A program made the translations under genes and the position numbers. Below, one piece after another: positions 37,971 to 45,794 of a DNA stretch of 64,000 nt (position 1 is the stretch's first letter; the number at the start of each line of letters is the position of its first letter). This DNA is from Rhizobiales bacterium dw_265 (GTDB lineage: Bacteria > Pseudomonadota > Alphaproteobacteria > Micropepsales > Micropepsaceae), in NCBI GenBank assembly GCA_018449595.1, contig JAAVUU010000004.1, positions 124,001 through 188,000 of the forward strand. The letters run 5' to 3'. Below the pieces are notes generated by a model. It did no database searches and was not told the DNA's origin. It saw only the letters and a program-made list of their open reading frames with translations.

Positions 37971-38100
37971 TCACCCTCCCCTTGTGGGAGGGTCGAAAAA
38001 TCCGTCAGGATTTTTCGGGGAGGGGGCGGCCCTTTGGTCGTTACCCCTCCCCGAAATTCGCTTCGCAAATTTCGACCCTCCCTCAAGGGGAGGGTCGAGG
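37971..38100. repeat. Class D inverted-pair intergenic element
   Basis: Two similar arms in opposite orientation: ACCCTCCCCTTGTGGGAGGG TCGAAA ... at the left, and its mirror TTTCGACCCTCCCTCAAGGG GAGGGT at the right. Each arm carries its own hairpin, around a centre rich in CGGCCCTTT. It fills the flhB-cckA gap. Confidence 0.75.
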
Positions 38101-38103
38101 CGC

Positions 38104-39183
38104 CTAATTCGCTCTTGCCGGCAGTTTGCCCCGCAGGCGCATGACATAGCCGATGACCTGGGCCACGGCCTTGAAGTGTTCCGGCGGCACCGGATCGTCG
38201 ATCTCGATGGCGGCGTGCAGGGCGCGGGCCAGCGGCGCGTTCTCCACCACCGGCACATCATTCTCTTCGGCCACGGCGCGGATGCGCAGCGCCAGCGCGT
38301 CCACCCCCTTGGCGACGCAGACCGGCGCGGCCATCTTGCCGCTCTCATAGCGAAGCGCCACGGCAAAGTGGGTCGGGTTCATGATGACCACACTGGCCTT
38401 GGGCACTTCGGCCATCATGCGCTTGCGCGACCGCTCATGGCGCAGCTGGCGGATCTTGGCCTTGATGGCGGGATCGCCTTCATTCTGGCGATGTTCTTCC
38501 TTGATCTCCTGCTTGGACATGCGGTTGCGCGCCATGAAGCGTATGCGCTGCCAGAAATAGTCCAGACCCGCGATCACCCCCAGCGCCGACAGCGAGGTCA
38601 TCAGCACCTTGAACAAAAGCCGCGACATGTCGCTGACCACGGCGCCGGTGGACTGGGTGAGGATATTCTCCAGCCCGCCGCGCTCCGGCCACAGCTGGGT
38701 CCAGATCGCCGCGCCGACAATGGCCATCTTGACCAGGCCCTTGAGCAGGTTCATCCAGCCTTCGGGGCCGAACATGCGGGTGAACCCCGCCACCGGCGAG
38801 ACCTTGGCGAAATCCGGCATGATCTTGTCGAACGACAGGCTGGGGCGGCTTTGCAGCACATGGCCGCAAACCGCGGCGAGCATCATCACCGCGAAGAAGG
38901 GCATCACGATCATGGCAAGCTGCGGCAGCAGCAGCCCGGCCATGGCGTGAAGCCCGGCCGCATCCACGCTCATGGTTTCGGGCTGTTCCAGGAAGGTCAT
39001 CAGGACCTTGGCGAAACCCACCATGATGGTTTTGCCGAACATGGCGATGGCGAGGGTGCCGCCCGCCAGCAGGATGAAGGCGGTGACTTCGGGGGACTTG
39101 ACGACATCGCCGGCCTCGCGCGCCTGCTCCAGCTTCTTGGCTGTGGGTTCTTCCGTCTGCTGCGACTTGTCTTCGTCGGCCAT
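38104..39183 (-). CDS. flhB: Flagellar export switch protein FlhB
   Basis: FlhB sets export substrate specificity; autocleavage at NPTH lets FliK switch export from hook to filament. Membrane domain: four segments (LAMIVMPFFAVMMLAAVCGH, KGLVKMAIVGAAIW). The cytosolic domain contains SVVIMNPTHFAVALRYESGK, with the intact NPTH site. It starts MADEDKSQQTEEPTAKKLEQ, typical of FlhB (EDRTExPTxKKLxxAR). 359 residues. The ATG shares one base with the fliR stop. Confidence 0.95.
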   Translation of the reverse strand: MADEDKSQQTEEPTAKKLEQAREAGDVVKSPEVTAFILLAGGTLAIAMFGKTIMVGFAKVLMTFLEQPETMSVDAAGLHAMAGLLLPQLAMIVMPFFAVMMLAAVCGHVLQSRPSLSFDKIMPDFAKVSPVAGFTRMFGPEGWMNLLKGLVKMAIVGAAIWTQLWPERGGLENILTQSTGAVVSDMSRLLFKVLMTSLSALGVIAGLDYFWQRIRFMARNRMSKQEIKEEHRQNEGDPAIKAKIRQLRHERSRKRMMAEVPKASVVIMNPTHFAVALRYESGKMAAPVCVAKGVDALALRIRAVAEENDVPVVENAPLARALHAAIEIDDPVPPEHFKAVAQVIGYVMRLRGKLPARAN

Positions 39184-39947
39184 CAGAGAAAGGTGCCCAT
39201 GGAAACCGTGTAGTAGTTCAGGAACACCGTCATCAGCGAGCCGATCAGCGCCAGCATGATGAGGAAGCCGCACACGATGTTGATCGGCACGGCGACGAAG
39301 AAGATCTGAAGCTGCGGCATCAGCCGCGCCAGCACGCCCAGCCCGGCATAGACGGCAAAACCGAACACCAGGAAGGGCGCGGCCAATTGAAAGCCCAGGG
39401 CAAAAGACGAAGACGTAAGCTGGATCACCAGCTGCGCCATGTCGCCGGTCGGCAGATGCCCGCCCGGCGGCAGCAGGCGGTAACTGCCGGCGATGGCGCC
39501 GATGGCCAAATGATGCAGGTTGGTGGCGAAGATCAGCGTGGTGCCCAGCAGGGACATGAAGTTGCCGACCACCGCGCCCTGGGTGTTCTGGGTGGGATCG
39601 ATGGTCTGGGCATAGGCCAGGCCGGTCTGGGTGGCGATCAGATAGCCCGCCACCTGCAAGGAACTCACGATGATGCGCGCCATCGAACCCACCAGCACGC
39701 CGGCGGTGGTTTCCTGGGCCAGCAGGATGACCAGCCCGACGGTGGAGGATGGCGCCACCGCGGGATAACTGGCCTGCACCTGCGGGGTCAGCGCCAGGGT
39801 GATGGCCAGCGCCAGCACCAGCCGTACCCGCGCCGGCACGCCCATCTCGCCGATCGCCGGCAGCAGCATCACCATCGCGCCCACCCGGCTGAACACCAGC
39901 AGATAGGTCAGGACGATGCCGGACAGCGCGGGGAGCGTGATATGCAC
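39183..39947 (-). CDS. fliR: Flagellar export protein FliR
   Basis: FliR is a component of the membrane export gate with FliP and FliQ. The 254-residue, multi-span protein has LLPAIGEMGVPARVRLVLAL at the N-terminal side, a YLIATQTGLAYAQTIDPTQN motif and VYAGLGVLARLMPQLQIFFV, the FliR family signature. It uses a GTG start 1 nt after the fliQ stop and ends overlapping flhB. Order fliQ-fliR-flhB is typical. Confidence 0.95.
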   Translation of the reverse strand: MHITLPALSGIVLTYLLVFSRVGAMVMLLPAIGEMGVPARVRLVLALAITLALTPQVQASYPAVAPSSTVGLVILLAQETTAGVLVGSMARIIVSSLQVAGYLIATQTGLAYAQTIDPTQNTQGAVVGNFMSLLGTTLIFATNLHHLAIGAIAGSYRLLPPGGHLPTGDMAQLVIQLTSSSFALGFQLAAPFLVFGFAVYAGLGVLARLMPQLQIFFVAVPINIVCGFLIMLALIGSLMTVFLNYYTVSMGTFL

Positions 39948-39948
39948 G

Positions 39949-40212
39949 TCAATACGCCGCGATCTTACCCGCGATATCGGTCATCAGGCCCATCATGGCG
40001 GCGCCCGCGAAAGGCAGGCACACCAGCAGCACCACGAAAGTGGCGACGATCTTGGGCACGAACACCAAAGTCTGTTCCTGGATCTGGGTCACCGCCTGCA
40101 AGAGGCCGATGCCCAACCCGACCACCAGCGCGGTCAGCATGGAAGGGGCGATGATCTCCAGCAGCACCAGCATGGCGGTACGGGCAAAATCGATAGTCGT
40201 CGCGGGGTCCAT
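39949..40212 (-). CDS. fliQ: Flagellar export protein FliQ
   Basis: FliQ is a small two-helix gate component. It reads ARTAMLVLLEIIAPSMLTAL, then VGLGIGLLQAVTQIQEQTLV and FVPKIVATFVVLLVCLPFAG. The QAxTQIxEQTLxFVPKI motif is diagnostic. 87 residues. It lies between fliE and fliR, 18 nt after the former. Confidence 0.95.
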   Translation of the reverse strand: MDPATTIDFARTAMLVLLEIIAPSMLTALVVGLGIGLLQAVTQIQEQTLVFVPKIVATFVVLLVCLPFAGAAMMGLMTDIAGKIAAY

Positions 40213-40230
40213 ATATATCTCTCTCTTTGC

Positions 40231-40545
40231 TTAAATCGGCATGTTCATGATGGACTGGTAGGCGGCAACGACCTTGTCGCGCACCGCCACCACGGTATCC
40301 AAGGTGATTTCGGCGGCATTCACCGACTGCACCACATCCACCAGGTTGGCCTTGCCGGCGACCTGGGCGGTGGCGGCCTGTTCACCCTGGCGGATGGTAG
40401 AGATCGAATCCTTGACCGCGCCCGACAGGAAATCGGAGAAGCTGCCGCCCGGCACGGCGGCGGGCGTGGTGGCCGCCTGTGTCGCGGACGCGCCCATCTG
40501 GGCGGCGGCGCGATAGGCGGCGGCTGCGGCGGCGGGGATAGCCAT
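40231..40545 (-). CDS. fliE: Flagellar MS-ring/rod adapter FliE
   Basis: FliE joins MS ring and rod. The 104-residue product ends SVNAAEITLDTVVAVRDKVV and AAYQSIMNMPI, the conserved FliE C-terminus; FSDFLSGAVKDSISTIRQGE is the middle helix. The Ala-rich N-terminus (MAIPAAAAAAYRAAAQMGA) is variable. It follows flgC by 10 nt, as in many flgB-flgC-fliE operons. Confidence 0.93.
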   Translation of the reverse strand: MAIPAAAAAAYRAAAQMGASATQAATTPAAVPGGSFSDFLSGAVKDSISTIRQGEQAATAQVAGKANLVDVVQSVNAAEITLDTVVAVRDKVVAAYQSIMNMPI

Positions 40546-40555
40546 GCTCTATCTC

Positions 40556-40969
40556 CTACTTGTTGAGCAGATCGACCGTCTTGGCCATCATCTGCTTGGT
40601 GGAATCCATCACATTCAGGTCGGCTTCGTAGGAGCGCTGTGCCTCGCGCATGTCCATGATTTCCACCAGGCTGTCGACATTGGGCAGCTTGATATAGCCC
40701 TGGGCATCGGCATTGGGATTGCCCGGGTCATACTGACTGTGGAATTCGCTCTTGTCGGGCAGCGGCTTGCCGGCGGCGACCAGGTTGGTCTGCAGCTCGC
40801 GATCGAAGCTGGGCGAGATGGTGGCGATCTTGCGGCGATAGGGCTCGCCGCCCTTGGTGGGCGAGGTGGAGTTCGCGTTGGCGATATTCTCCGCGATGAT
40901 CTTCATGCGCTCGGTCTGGGCGCGCAGGCCCGAGGCGGCGACCGCCATGGATTTTGAAAAGTCCATCAT
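40556..40969 (-). CDS. flgC: Flagellar proximal rod protein FlgC
   Basis: FlgC is a proximal rod subunit. MMDFSKSMAVAASGLRAQTE then RMKIIAENIANANSTSPTKG is the rod N-terminal motif. The C-terminus reads VDSLVEIMDMREAQRSYEAD with LNVMDSTKQMMAKTVDLL. 137 residues. An AAGGAG sits before ATG 40969; a second ATG at 40966 is equally spaced, and TTG 40972 precedes both. A 36-bp tandem repeat separates it from flgB. Confidence 0.95.
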   Translation of the reverse strand: MMDFSKSMAVAASGLRAQTERMKIIAENIANANSTSPTKGGEPYRRKIATISPSFDRELQTNLVAAGKPLPDKSEFHSQYDPGNPNADAQGYIKLPNVDSLVEIMDMREAQRSYEADLNVMDSTKQMMAKTVDLLNK

Positions 40970-40987
40970 CAATCTCCTTATTTAATT

Positions 40988-41084
40988 GTCGCTCCGGCTT
41001 TCGCCGACGCTCTTTATTCAATGGTCGCTCCGGCTTTCGCCGACGCTCTCTATTCAATGGTCGCTCCGGCTTTCGCCGACGCTT
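40988..41084. repeat. 36-bp tandem repeat in the flgC-flgB spacer
   Basis: Nearly three exact copies with period 36 (units start at 40988, 41024, 41060). The core GTCGCTCCGGCTTTCGCCGA is identical in all three, and each contains a CGGC-TTTC-GCCG mini-hairpin. Only CTCTTTATT/CTCTCTATT changes between units 1 and 2. The third unit ends at the flgB stop codon. Copies are adjacent with no spacers, so it is not a CRISPR. Confidence 0.92.
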
Positions 41085-41480
41085 CTAGTGCCCGATCGCC
41101 GTCTTCATCAGCGTCATGGCCTTGGCATAGATATTGGCAGCGGCCTGGAACTCGGCCTGGTTGTCGGACACCTTGACCATCTGCTCCTCCAGCGACACGG
41201 CATTGCCGTTGGGGTCGGATTCCTGGTCCGGCGCCGCCTGGTCGTCGAACTTGCCGCTATGGGCAGGTGTGATGGCGATATGGCGCGCATTGGTCGTCAT
41301 CAGGGTCGAACCTGAATCGCCGCGCAGCGCCTGTTCGAAATCCAGCGGCTTGAGGTCGCGCGAGACGTAGCCGGGGGTGTCGGCATTGGCGACGTTCTGC
41401 GACAGCACGTCCTGGCGCTGGTGCAGCCAGGTCATGCGCTCGCGGAGCATGGAGAACAGCGGCACGTCTGGCAGGTTCAT
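41085..41480 (-). CDS. flgB: Flagellar proximal rod protein FlgB
   Basis: FlgB is the first proximal rod subunit. MLRERMTWLHQRQDVLSQNV then ANADTPGYVSRDLKPLDFEQ is the rod N-terminal motif (NxANxxTPGY). The C-terminus, EEQMVKVSDNQAEFQAAANI then YAKAMTLMKTAI, fits FlgB. 131 residues. It is the first gene of the minus-strand flgB-flgC-fliE-fliQ-fliR-flhB run and diverges from fliO across a region with CtrA boxes. Confidence 0.95.
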   Translation of the reverse strand: MNLPDVPLFSMLRERMTWLHQRQDVLSQNVANADTPGYVSRDLKPLDFEQALRGDSGSTLMTTNARHIAITPAHSGKFDDQAAPDQESDPNGNAVSLEEQMVKVSDNQAEFQAAANIYAKAMTLMKTAIGH

Positions 41481-41534
41481 CGCGGGTAACCTTTCGTTAG
41501 CCTTGAATACGGCCCAAGGGTGCGCCCCACATGC

Positions 41535-41549
41535 TTAAGCACGGCTTAA
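41535..41549 (+). promoter_or_regulatory. CtrA box 1, flgB/fliO intergenic region
   Basis: TTAA-GCACGGC-TTAA(C) is a perfect match to TTAA-N7-TTAA(C). It lies 55-69 nt upstream of flgB and 77-91 nt upstream of fliO, and can serve either as a -35-proximal site. Confidence 0.75.
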
Positions 41550-41586
41550 CACCGGGAGATTTTTGCCGGGCAGAAGCTGCCGCGCC

Positions 41587-41601
41587 TTAACCCGCGATTA
41601 A
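41587..41601 (+). promoter_or_regulatory. CtrA box 2, flgB/fliO intergenic region
   Basis: TTAA-CCCGCGA-TTAA is a second perfect box, 52 bp from the first. A further TTAA at 41614-41617 lies just before fliO. On position it probably serves the leftward flgB operon, since it is only 25 nt from the fliO ATG. Confidence 0.75.
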
Positions 41602-41625
41602 GGTTGATGCCCGTTAATCCCCCTC

Positions 41626-41904
41626 ATGGAATTCGTGGACCTTCTTCGTTACTTCGGCGCCCTGCTGCTGGTGCTGGCCATGGTCGGCGGCGCCGGGCTT
41701 CTGGCGCGGCGCTTCGGCGTGCCCGGCGTCACCCGCGCCGTCAGCGACAAGCGGCTGGCCATTGTCGAGACCTTGATGGTGGGGCCGCGCCAGCGCCTGT
41801 TCATCGTGCGCCGCGACAATGTCGAGCATCTGGTGCTGTCGGGCCCCGATGGCGCATCGGTGATCGAAAGCGGCATTCCCGCAAAAGAAATGCCCGCGCC
41901 GTGA
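41626..41904 (+). CDS. fliO: Flagellar biosynthetic protein FliO
   Basis: FliO is a small single-span protein that helps assemble FliP. The 92-residue product has an N-terminal membrane segment (LLRYFGALLLVLAMVGGAGL), then VSDKRLAIVETLMVGPRQRL with FIVRRDNVEHLVLSGPDG, the YscQ/FliO-like cytosolic domain (RLAIVExLxVGPRQRLFLVRRDxxEHLLL). Its TGA overlaps the fliP GTG (GTGA). Confidence 0.9.
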   Translation: MEFVDLLRYFGALLLVLAMVGGAGLLARRFGVPGVTRAVSDKRLAIVETLMVGPRQRLFIVRRDNVEHLVLSGPDGASVIESGIPAKEMPAP

Positions 41905-42713
41905 CCCTGCTCAAGCGCCTGCTGCCCTTCCTGCTGCTGCTGGCGATCATCGCGCCAGGAGCGGCCTTTGCCGCGCCGCTGCACATGGCCGCCGCCAATG
42001 CCCCTGCTGCCGCCGCTGCGGCGGCGCCCAATGGCGGGCTTTCGATCGACCTGAACGGCAGCGGCCTTTTCACCGACCGCATGCTGCAGATCGTGGCCCT
42101 GGTCACGGTGCTTTCGATCGCGCCCTCGATCATCATCATGATGACCAGCTTCGTGCGCATGGTGGTGGTGCTGTCGTTGCTGCGCACGGCGCTGGGCCTG
42201 CAGTCGTCGCCGCCCAACAGCGTGATCGTGTCGCTGGCGATGTTCCTGACCCTGTTCGTGATGACGCCGACCCTGACCGACGCCTATCACCAGGGCATCC
42301 AGCCGATGATGAACAACCAGGTCACTACCGAACAGGGCTTTACCGCCGCCCTCGTGCCGATGAAGAAATTCATGCTGGCGCATGTGCGCGAGGCCGACCT
42401 CAAGCTGTTCTCCGACATGGCCAAGCAGAAGCCCACCAATGACCCCGCCCAGGTGGCGGTGACAACGCTGGCCCCCGCCTTCATGCTGAGCGAACTCAAG
42501 CGCGCCTTCGAGATCGGCTTCCTGATCTTCGTGCCCTTCCTCATCATAGACATGGCCGTGGCCTCGATCCTGATGAGCATGGGCATGATGATGCTGCCGC
42601 CGGTTATCATCTCCCTGCCCTTCAAGCTGATTTTCTTTGTGCTGGTGGACGGCTGGCGGCTGATCGCCGGATCGCTGGTGCAAAGCTACCTGCACTCTCC
42701 ACCCCCGACTTGA
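41901..42713 (+). CDS. fliP: Flagellar export protein FliP
   Basis: FliP builds the pore of the export gate. It has a cleavable N-terminal signal (LLPFLLLLAIIAPGAAFAAP), then IVALVTVLSIAPSIIIMMTS and FVRMVVVLSLLRTALGLQSS, the family core, and the C-terminal FLIFVPFLIIDMAVASILMS with MGMMMLPPVIISLPFKLIFF. 270 residues from the GTG 41901 that overlaps the fliO stop by 3 nt. The frame also extends upstream over fliO, but homology begins here. Confidence 0.96.
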   Translation: MTLLKRLLPFLLLLAIIAPGAAFAAPLHMAAANAPAAAAAAAPNGGLSIDLNGSGLFTDRMLQIVALVTVLSIAPSIIIMMTSFVRMVVVLSLLRTALGLQSSPPNSVIVSLAMFLTLFVMTPTLTDAYHQGIQPMMNNQVTTEQGFTAALVPMKKFMLAHVREADLKLFSDMAKQKPTNDPAQVAVTTLAPAFMLSELKRAFEIGFLIFVPFLIIDMAVASILMSMGMMMLPPVIISLPFKLIFFVLVDGWRLIAGSLVQSYLHSPPPT

Positions 42714-42763
42714 CGGCGGTCTGCCGCCGCTAGACAGTTCCCAAAAATAAAGGGGAGCGCGGC

Positions 42764-44368
42764 ATGGGTTATCTCAGAATCTCAATGCTCATGGTCCTGC
42801 TGCCGCTTCTGGCAGCCAGTTCCGGCCATGCCGCCAATCCTGTCGGGGGGCCTGCCAGCGACGCCGAACGCTGCGTCGCGCTGGCCGGCAAGACCGTCGC
42901 CCCCAACACCGTCATCCAAAGCGCCGACTGGAAGCCCGACGGCGATACGGTGGCGACCAGCGCCTCCAAGGCGGTCGTCACGAGCGCCTTCTGCCGCGTC
43001 ATCGGCGTGGCGACGCCCGTCAGGGACTCCCATATCGGCTTTGAAGTCTGGCTGCCGCCCGCCTCAAGCTGGAACGGCAATTTCCGCGGCGAAGGCTCGG
43101 GCGGTTCGGCGGGCAATATCTCGCCGGGGCCGATGAACGAGGCGCTGGCATCCGGCTATGCCACCATGTCCACCGACAATGGCCATGTGGACCCGCCGGG
43201 CGGCAATTACGGCCTGGAATGGGCCTACAAGCATCCGCAGAAGATGATCGATTGGGGCTGGCGGGCGCTGCACCTGTCCACCCTTGCCGCCAAACAGGTG
43301 GTGCGCGATTTTTACGGCAAGCCCGCGGGCGAGAATTATTTCGTCGCCTGTTCCGCCGGCGGCCATCACGCCCTGATGGAGGCCAGCCGCTTTCCCGCCG
43401 ACTATGACGGCTTTGTCGCGGGCGCGGCGCCGTGGAAATGGACCGCGCTGATGCTGGCCCATACCTGGGACAGCATTCCGGCCCTGAAAGACCCCACCGC
43501 CGTCACCGCCGACAGTGTGGCGATCCTGAACCGCCGCATGACCCAAGCCTGCGACAAGCTTGATGGCGTGGAGGACGGCATCATCGCCGATCCGCGCCGC
43601 TGCACCGTCGATCCCGCCGAATTCCAGTGCAAAGCCGGTGAGACCGCCAACTGCCTGACCCCCGTGCAGGTGGCGGCGGCGCAGCGCATCTATGCCGGCG
43701 CCACCCGGTCGGACGGCGCACGGCTGCAACAGGGCATGGTGCGCGGCAGCGAGCTGGGCTGGTTTGGCCTGATTACGGGGCCACGCCCCGGCGGCTCCAG
43801 CTGGGATTTCTGGAAGATGGCGGTGTTCCAGAATCCGGATTTCAAGAATGTGGATTTCGACTTCGACCGCGACACCGACCGGGCGATGGCCACCAGGATC
43901 GCGGACGAAAGCCTGGCGCAGGTCTATGACCAGAAGCCCGATCTGGATGCCTTCAGAAAGCGCGGCGGCAAGTTCATCCTGTTCCACGGCATGGCAGACT
44001 TTCAGATCTCGCCGCTGGTGGATATTGATTATTACGACCGCCTGGTGGCCCGTTATGGCCAGGAAAAGACCGACGCCTTCCTGCGCTTTTTCCTGATCCC
44101 GGGCATGGGGCATTGCTCGGGCGGTATCGGCTTTTCGCATATCGGTGGTGCAACCGGCGCACCGCTGAAGCCGGATGCCGATCACGACATGGTCAAGGCG
44201 CTGGAACGCTGGGTGGCGAAAGATGAAGCGCCGTCCATCTTTGTCGCCACACGTGGCAACGATACAAAGCAAACCCGCCCGATCTGCCGCTATCCATTTG
44301 AAGCCCGGTATGTTGGCCGCGGCGACACCAGGGACGCGGCCAATTTTGTCTGCCGGCCACCGGCGTAA
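42764..44368 (+). CDS. Exported tannase/feruloyl esterase family protein
   Basis: Hydrolyses ester bonds of plant-type phenolics (tannin or feruloyl esters) or related compounds. The product begins MGYLRISMLMVLLPLLAASS GHA, a signal peptide. YFVACSAGGHHALMEASRFP holds the nucleophile Ser next to a Cys, and IPGMGHCSGGIG holds the catalytic His and its paired Cys (CS-D-HC arrangement); KFILFHGMADFQISPLVDID supplies the Asp. 534 residues, normal for the family. Note CSAGG with HH, where many relatives have GCSxGGRQ. AGGGGAG precedes the ATG. Confidence 0.9.
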   Translation: MGYLRISMLMVLLPLLAASSGHAANPVGGPASDAERCVALAGKTVAPNTVIQSADWKPDGDTVATSASKAVVTSAFCRVIGVATPVRDSHIGFEVWLPPASSWNGNFRGEGSGGSAGNISPGPMNEALASGYATMSTDNGHVDPPGGNYGLEWAYKHPQKMIDWGWRALHLSTLAAKQVVRDFYGKPAGENYFVACSAGGHHALMEASRFPADYDGFVAGAAPWKWTALMLAHTWDSIPALKDPTAVTADSVAILNRRMTQACDKLDGVEDGIIADPRRCTVDPAEFQCKAGETANCLTPVQVAAAQRIYAGATRSDGARLQQGMVRGSELGWFGLITGPRPGGSSWDFWKMAVFQNPDFKNVDFDFDRDTDRAMATRIADESLAQVYDQKPDLDAFRKRGGKFILFHGMADFQISPLVDIDYYDRLVARYGQEKTDAFLRFFLIPGMGHCSGGIGFSHIGGATGAPLKPDADHDMVKALERWVAKDEAPSIFVATRGNDTKQTRPICRYPFEARYVGRGDTRDAANFVCRPPA

Positions 44369-44428
44369 ACAAAGATTCATGACGCTTTTGAGGGTTGCAA
44401 TGCGCGGCAGGGGCGCTATGTCTCCGGC

Positions 44429-44530
44429 ATGGCGATTTATGCGGCGGTAATCCGAAATCCCCGGCTGTTGTTGGTCGGCGCGCTGATGCTGGCGGGCCTG
44501 ATGCTGCCGCTTCTGGGCGCTATCGCCTAG
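44429..44530 (+). CDS. Possible 33-residue membrane peptide
   Basis: An ATG frame of 33 residues, starting MAIYAAVIRNPRLLLVGALM and continuing with a Leu-rich membrane helix ending in LLGAIA. It lies 60 nt past the tannase-family gene and 26 nt before the DmeF-like gene. No strong ribosome-binding site is apparent. It could be a small membrane protein cotranscribed with the efflux gene or a chance frame; no family is recognised. Confidence 0.3.
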   Translation: MAIYAAVIRNPRLLLVGALMLAGLMLPLLGAIA

Positions 44531-44556
44531 GCGCGGCAGGCGCTAAACTGGGCCCC

Positions 44557-45573
44557 ATGGCGCACGACCATTCCCTCCACGCTCACGACCATGTTCACGG
44601 CCATGAACATGACCATCCCGCCAAGGCGCATGACCATGGCGTGTGGACCCGCGACCATGTCTTCCTGGGCGAAAGCCATTCCAGCGCCGAGGCGCGTGCC
44701 AAATGGGCCGCCATCGTCACCGCCGTCTTCATGGTGGTCGAGATCGCCTGCGGTTTCGCCTATCACTCCATGGCGCTGTTGGCGGACGGCGCGCATATGG
44801 CGACCCATGTCGGGGCGCTGGGGTTGGCGGCGGGGGCCTATTGGCTGGCGCGGCGGCATTCCGGCAGCGGCCGCTTCACTTTCGGCTCGGGCAAATTCGG
44901 TGACCTGGCGGCTTTTTCCAGCGCCATCATATTGGGCATCACCGCCCTGGCGGTGGCGGTGGAATCGGTTCAGCGCATCGTCACGCCGGGGCCGGTGCAG
45001 TATGGCGACGCCCTGCTGATCGCCTGCATCGGTCTGGCGGTAAACCTGGTCAGCGCCCTTATCCTCAAGGACAATCACTCCCACGGCCATTCCCATGACG
45101 GCCATGACCACTCTCATGCCGGAAGTGGGCATGGCGGCGACGACAACAACATGCGCGCCGCCTATGTGCATGTGCTGGCCGATGCCGCCACCAGCGTATT
45201 GGCGATCGTGGCGCTGGCCTGCGGCTATTATTTCGGGCTGGGCATCCTGGACCCCATCAGCGGACTTGTCGGCGCTTTTGTCATCGCCAGCTGGTCCTAT
45301 GGCCTGATCCGCGATTCCGCCATGGTGCTGCTGGACGCCGATGCCGATCCCAAACAGTCCGACGAGATTCGCGGCTTCCTGGAAACCGAACTCAAGGCCC
45401 GCATTCCCGACCTGCATCTGTGGCGGCTGGGGCCGGGGCATCGCGGGTTGATCGTGTCGCTGATCTCACCCGATGCCGTCAGCGCCGAGGCGGTCAAGGA
45501 GACCCTGCGCCGCCGCTATCCCGACCTGTCGCATGTGACGGTCGAGGTCGCGGTCTGCGCCGACTGCACTTGA
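44557..45573 (+). CDS. dmeF: DmeF-type CDF metal efflux transporter
   Basis: A cation-diffusion-facilitator exporter, DmeF type, that removes Co(II)/Ni(II) or similar ions in exchange for protons. The first 30 residues are His-rich (MAHDHSLHAHDHVHGHEHDH). Six helices follow. Metal-site motifs LADGAHMATHVGALGLAAGA (TM2) and YVHVLADAATSVLAIVALAC (TM5) supply the Asp/His set. A second His-rich loop (NHSHGHSHDGHDHSHAGSGH) lies between TM4 and TM5, and a cytosolic C-domain follows. 338 residues. The TGA shares one base with the next ATG. Confidence 0.88.
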   Translation: MAHDHSLHAHDHVHGHEHDHPAKAHDHGVWTRDHVFLGESHSSAEARAKWAAIVTAVFMVVEIACGFAYHSMALLADGAHMATHVGALGLAAGAYWLARRHSGSGRFTFGSGKFGDLAAFSSAIILGITALAVAVESVQRIVTPGPVQYGDALLIACIGLAVNLVSALILKDNHSHGHSHDGHDHSHAGSGHGGDDNNMRAAYVHVLADAATSVLAIVALACGYYFGLGILDPISGLVGAFVIASWSYGLIRDSAMVLLDADADPKQSDEIRGFLETELKARIPDLHLWRLGPGHRGLIVSLISPDAVSAEAVKETLRRRYPDLSHVTVEVAVCADCT

Positions 45574-45794
45574 TGTTTGGGCGTAAAAGGAAAATCACCG
45601 AAGACTTGGCGGAAGACCTGAAAAAGGTCACCGAAGTCGCGGGCGACCAGATCGCGCCGGGCGTCGGCACCCTGATCCTGGTGCTGGGGGCGGCAGCCGT
45701 GGCGGGCGCGGGCGCCTATTACGTCAGCCGCAAGCGCAAGAAAAAAGCCGCCGGAAACCCGGCGGCTCTTTCAGCGTCTGAAAAGTCAGACTAG
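45573..45794 (+). CDS. Small single-span membrane protein
   Basis: A 73-residue protein with a basic N-terminus ([20 protein letters not shown]), one membrane helix ([20 protein letters not shown]), and a Lys/Arg-rich cytosolic tail ([14 protein letters not shown]). No family is recognised. It is translationally coupled to dmeF (TGATG). Its last part contains the hairpin that terminates the convergent rpsU, and its stop overlaps the rpsU stop region by 4 nt, so its 3' end may be shaped by that terminator. Confidence 0.6.
   Translation: MFGRKRKITEDLAEDLKKVTEVAGDQIAPGVGTLILVLGAAAVAGAGAYYVSRKRKKKAAGNPAALSASEKSD
45740..45767 (-). terminator. Rho-independent terminator of rpsU
   Basis: On the minus strand AGCCGCCGG (45767-45759) pairs with 45754-45746 around a 4-nt loop and runs into TTTTTT. 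It lies within the coding frame of the convergent 73-residue gene. Confidence 0.8.

Noticed and set aside
37971..38100. Simple terminator for flhB
   Set aside because: It is a larger mirrored element with two private hairpins and no U-tract, so it is listed as a repeat.
40728..41057. Arg/Lys-rich minus-strand frame through the tandem repeat
   Set aside because: It overlaps flgC out of frame, has no ribosome-binding site or family, and is produced by the repeat.
40988..41084. CRISPR-like array
   Set aside because: The three 36-bp units are directly adjacent with no spacers and there are no cas genes.
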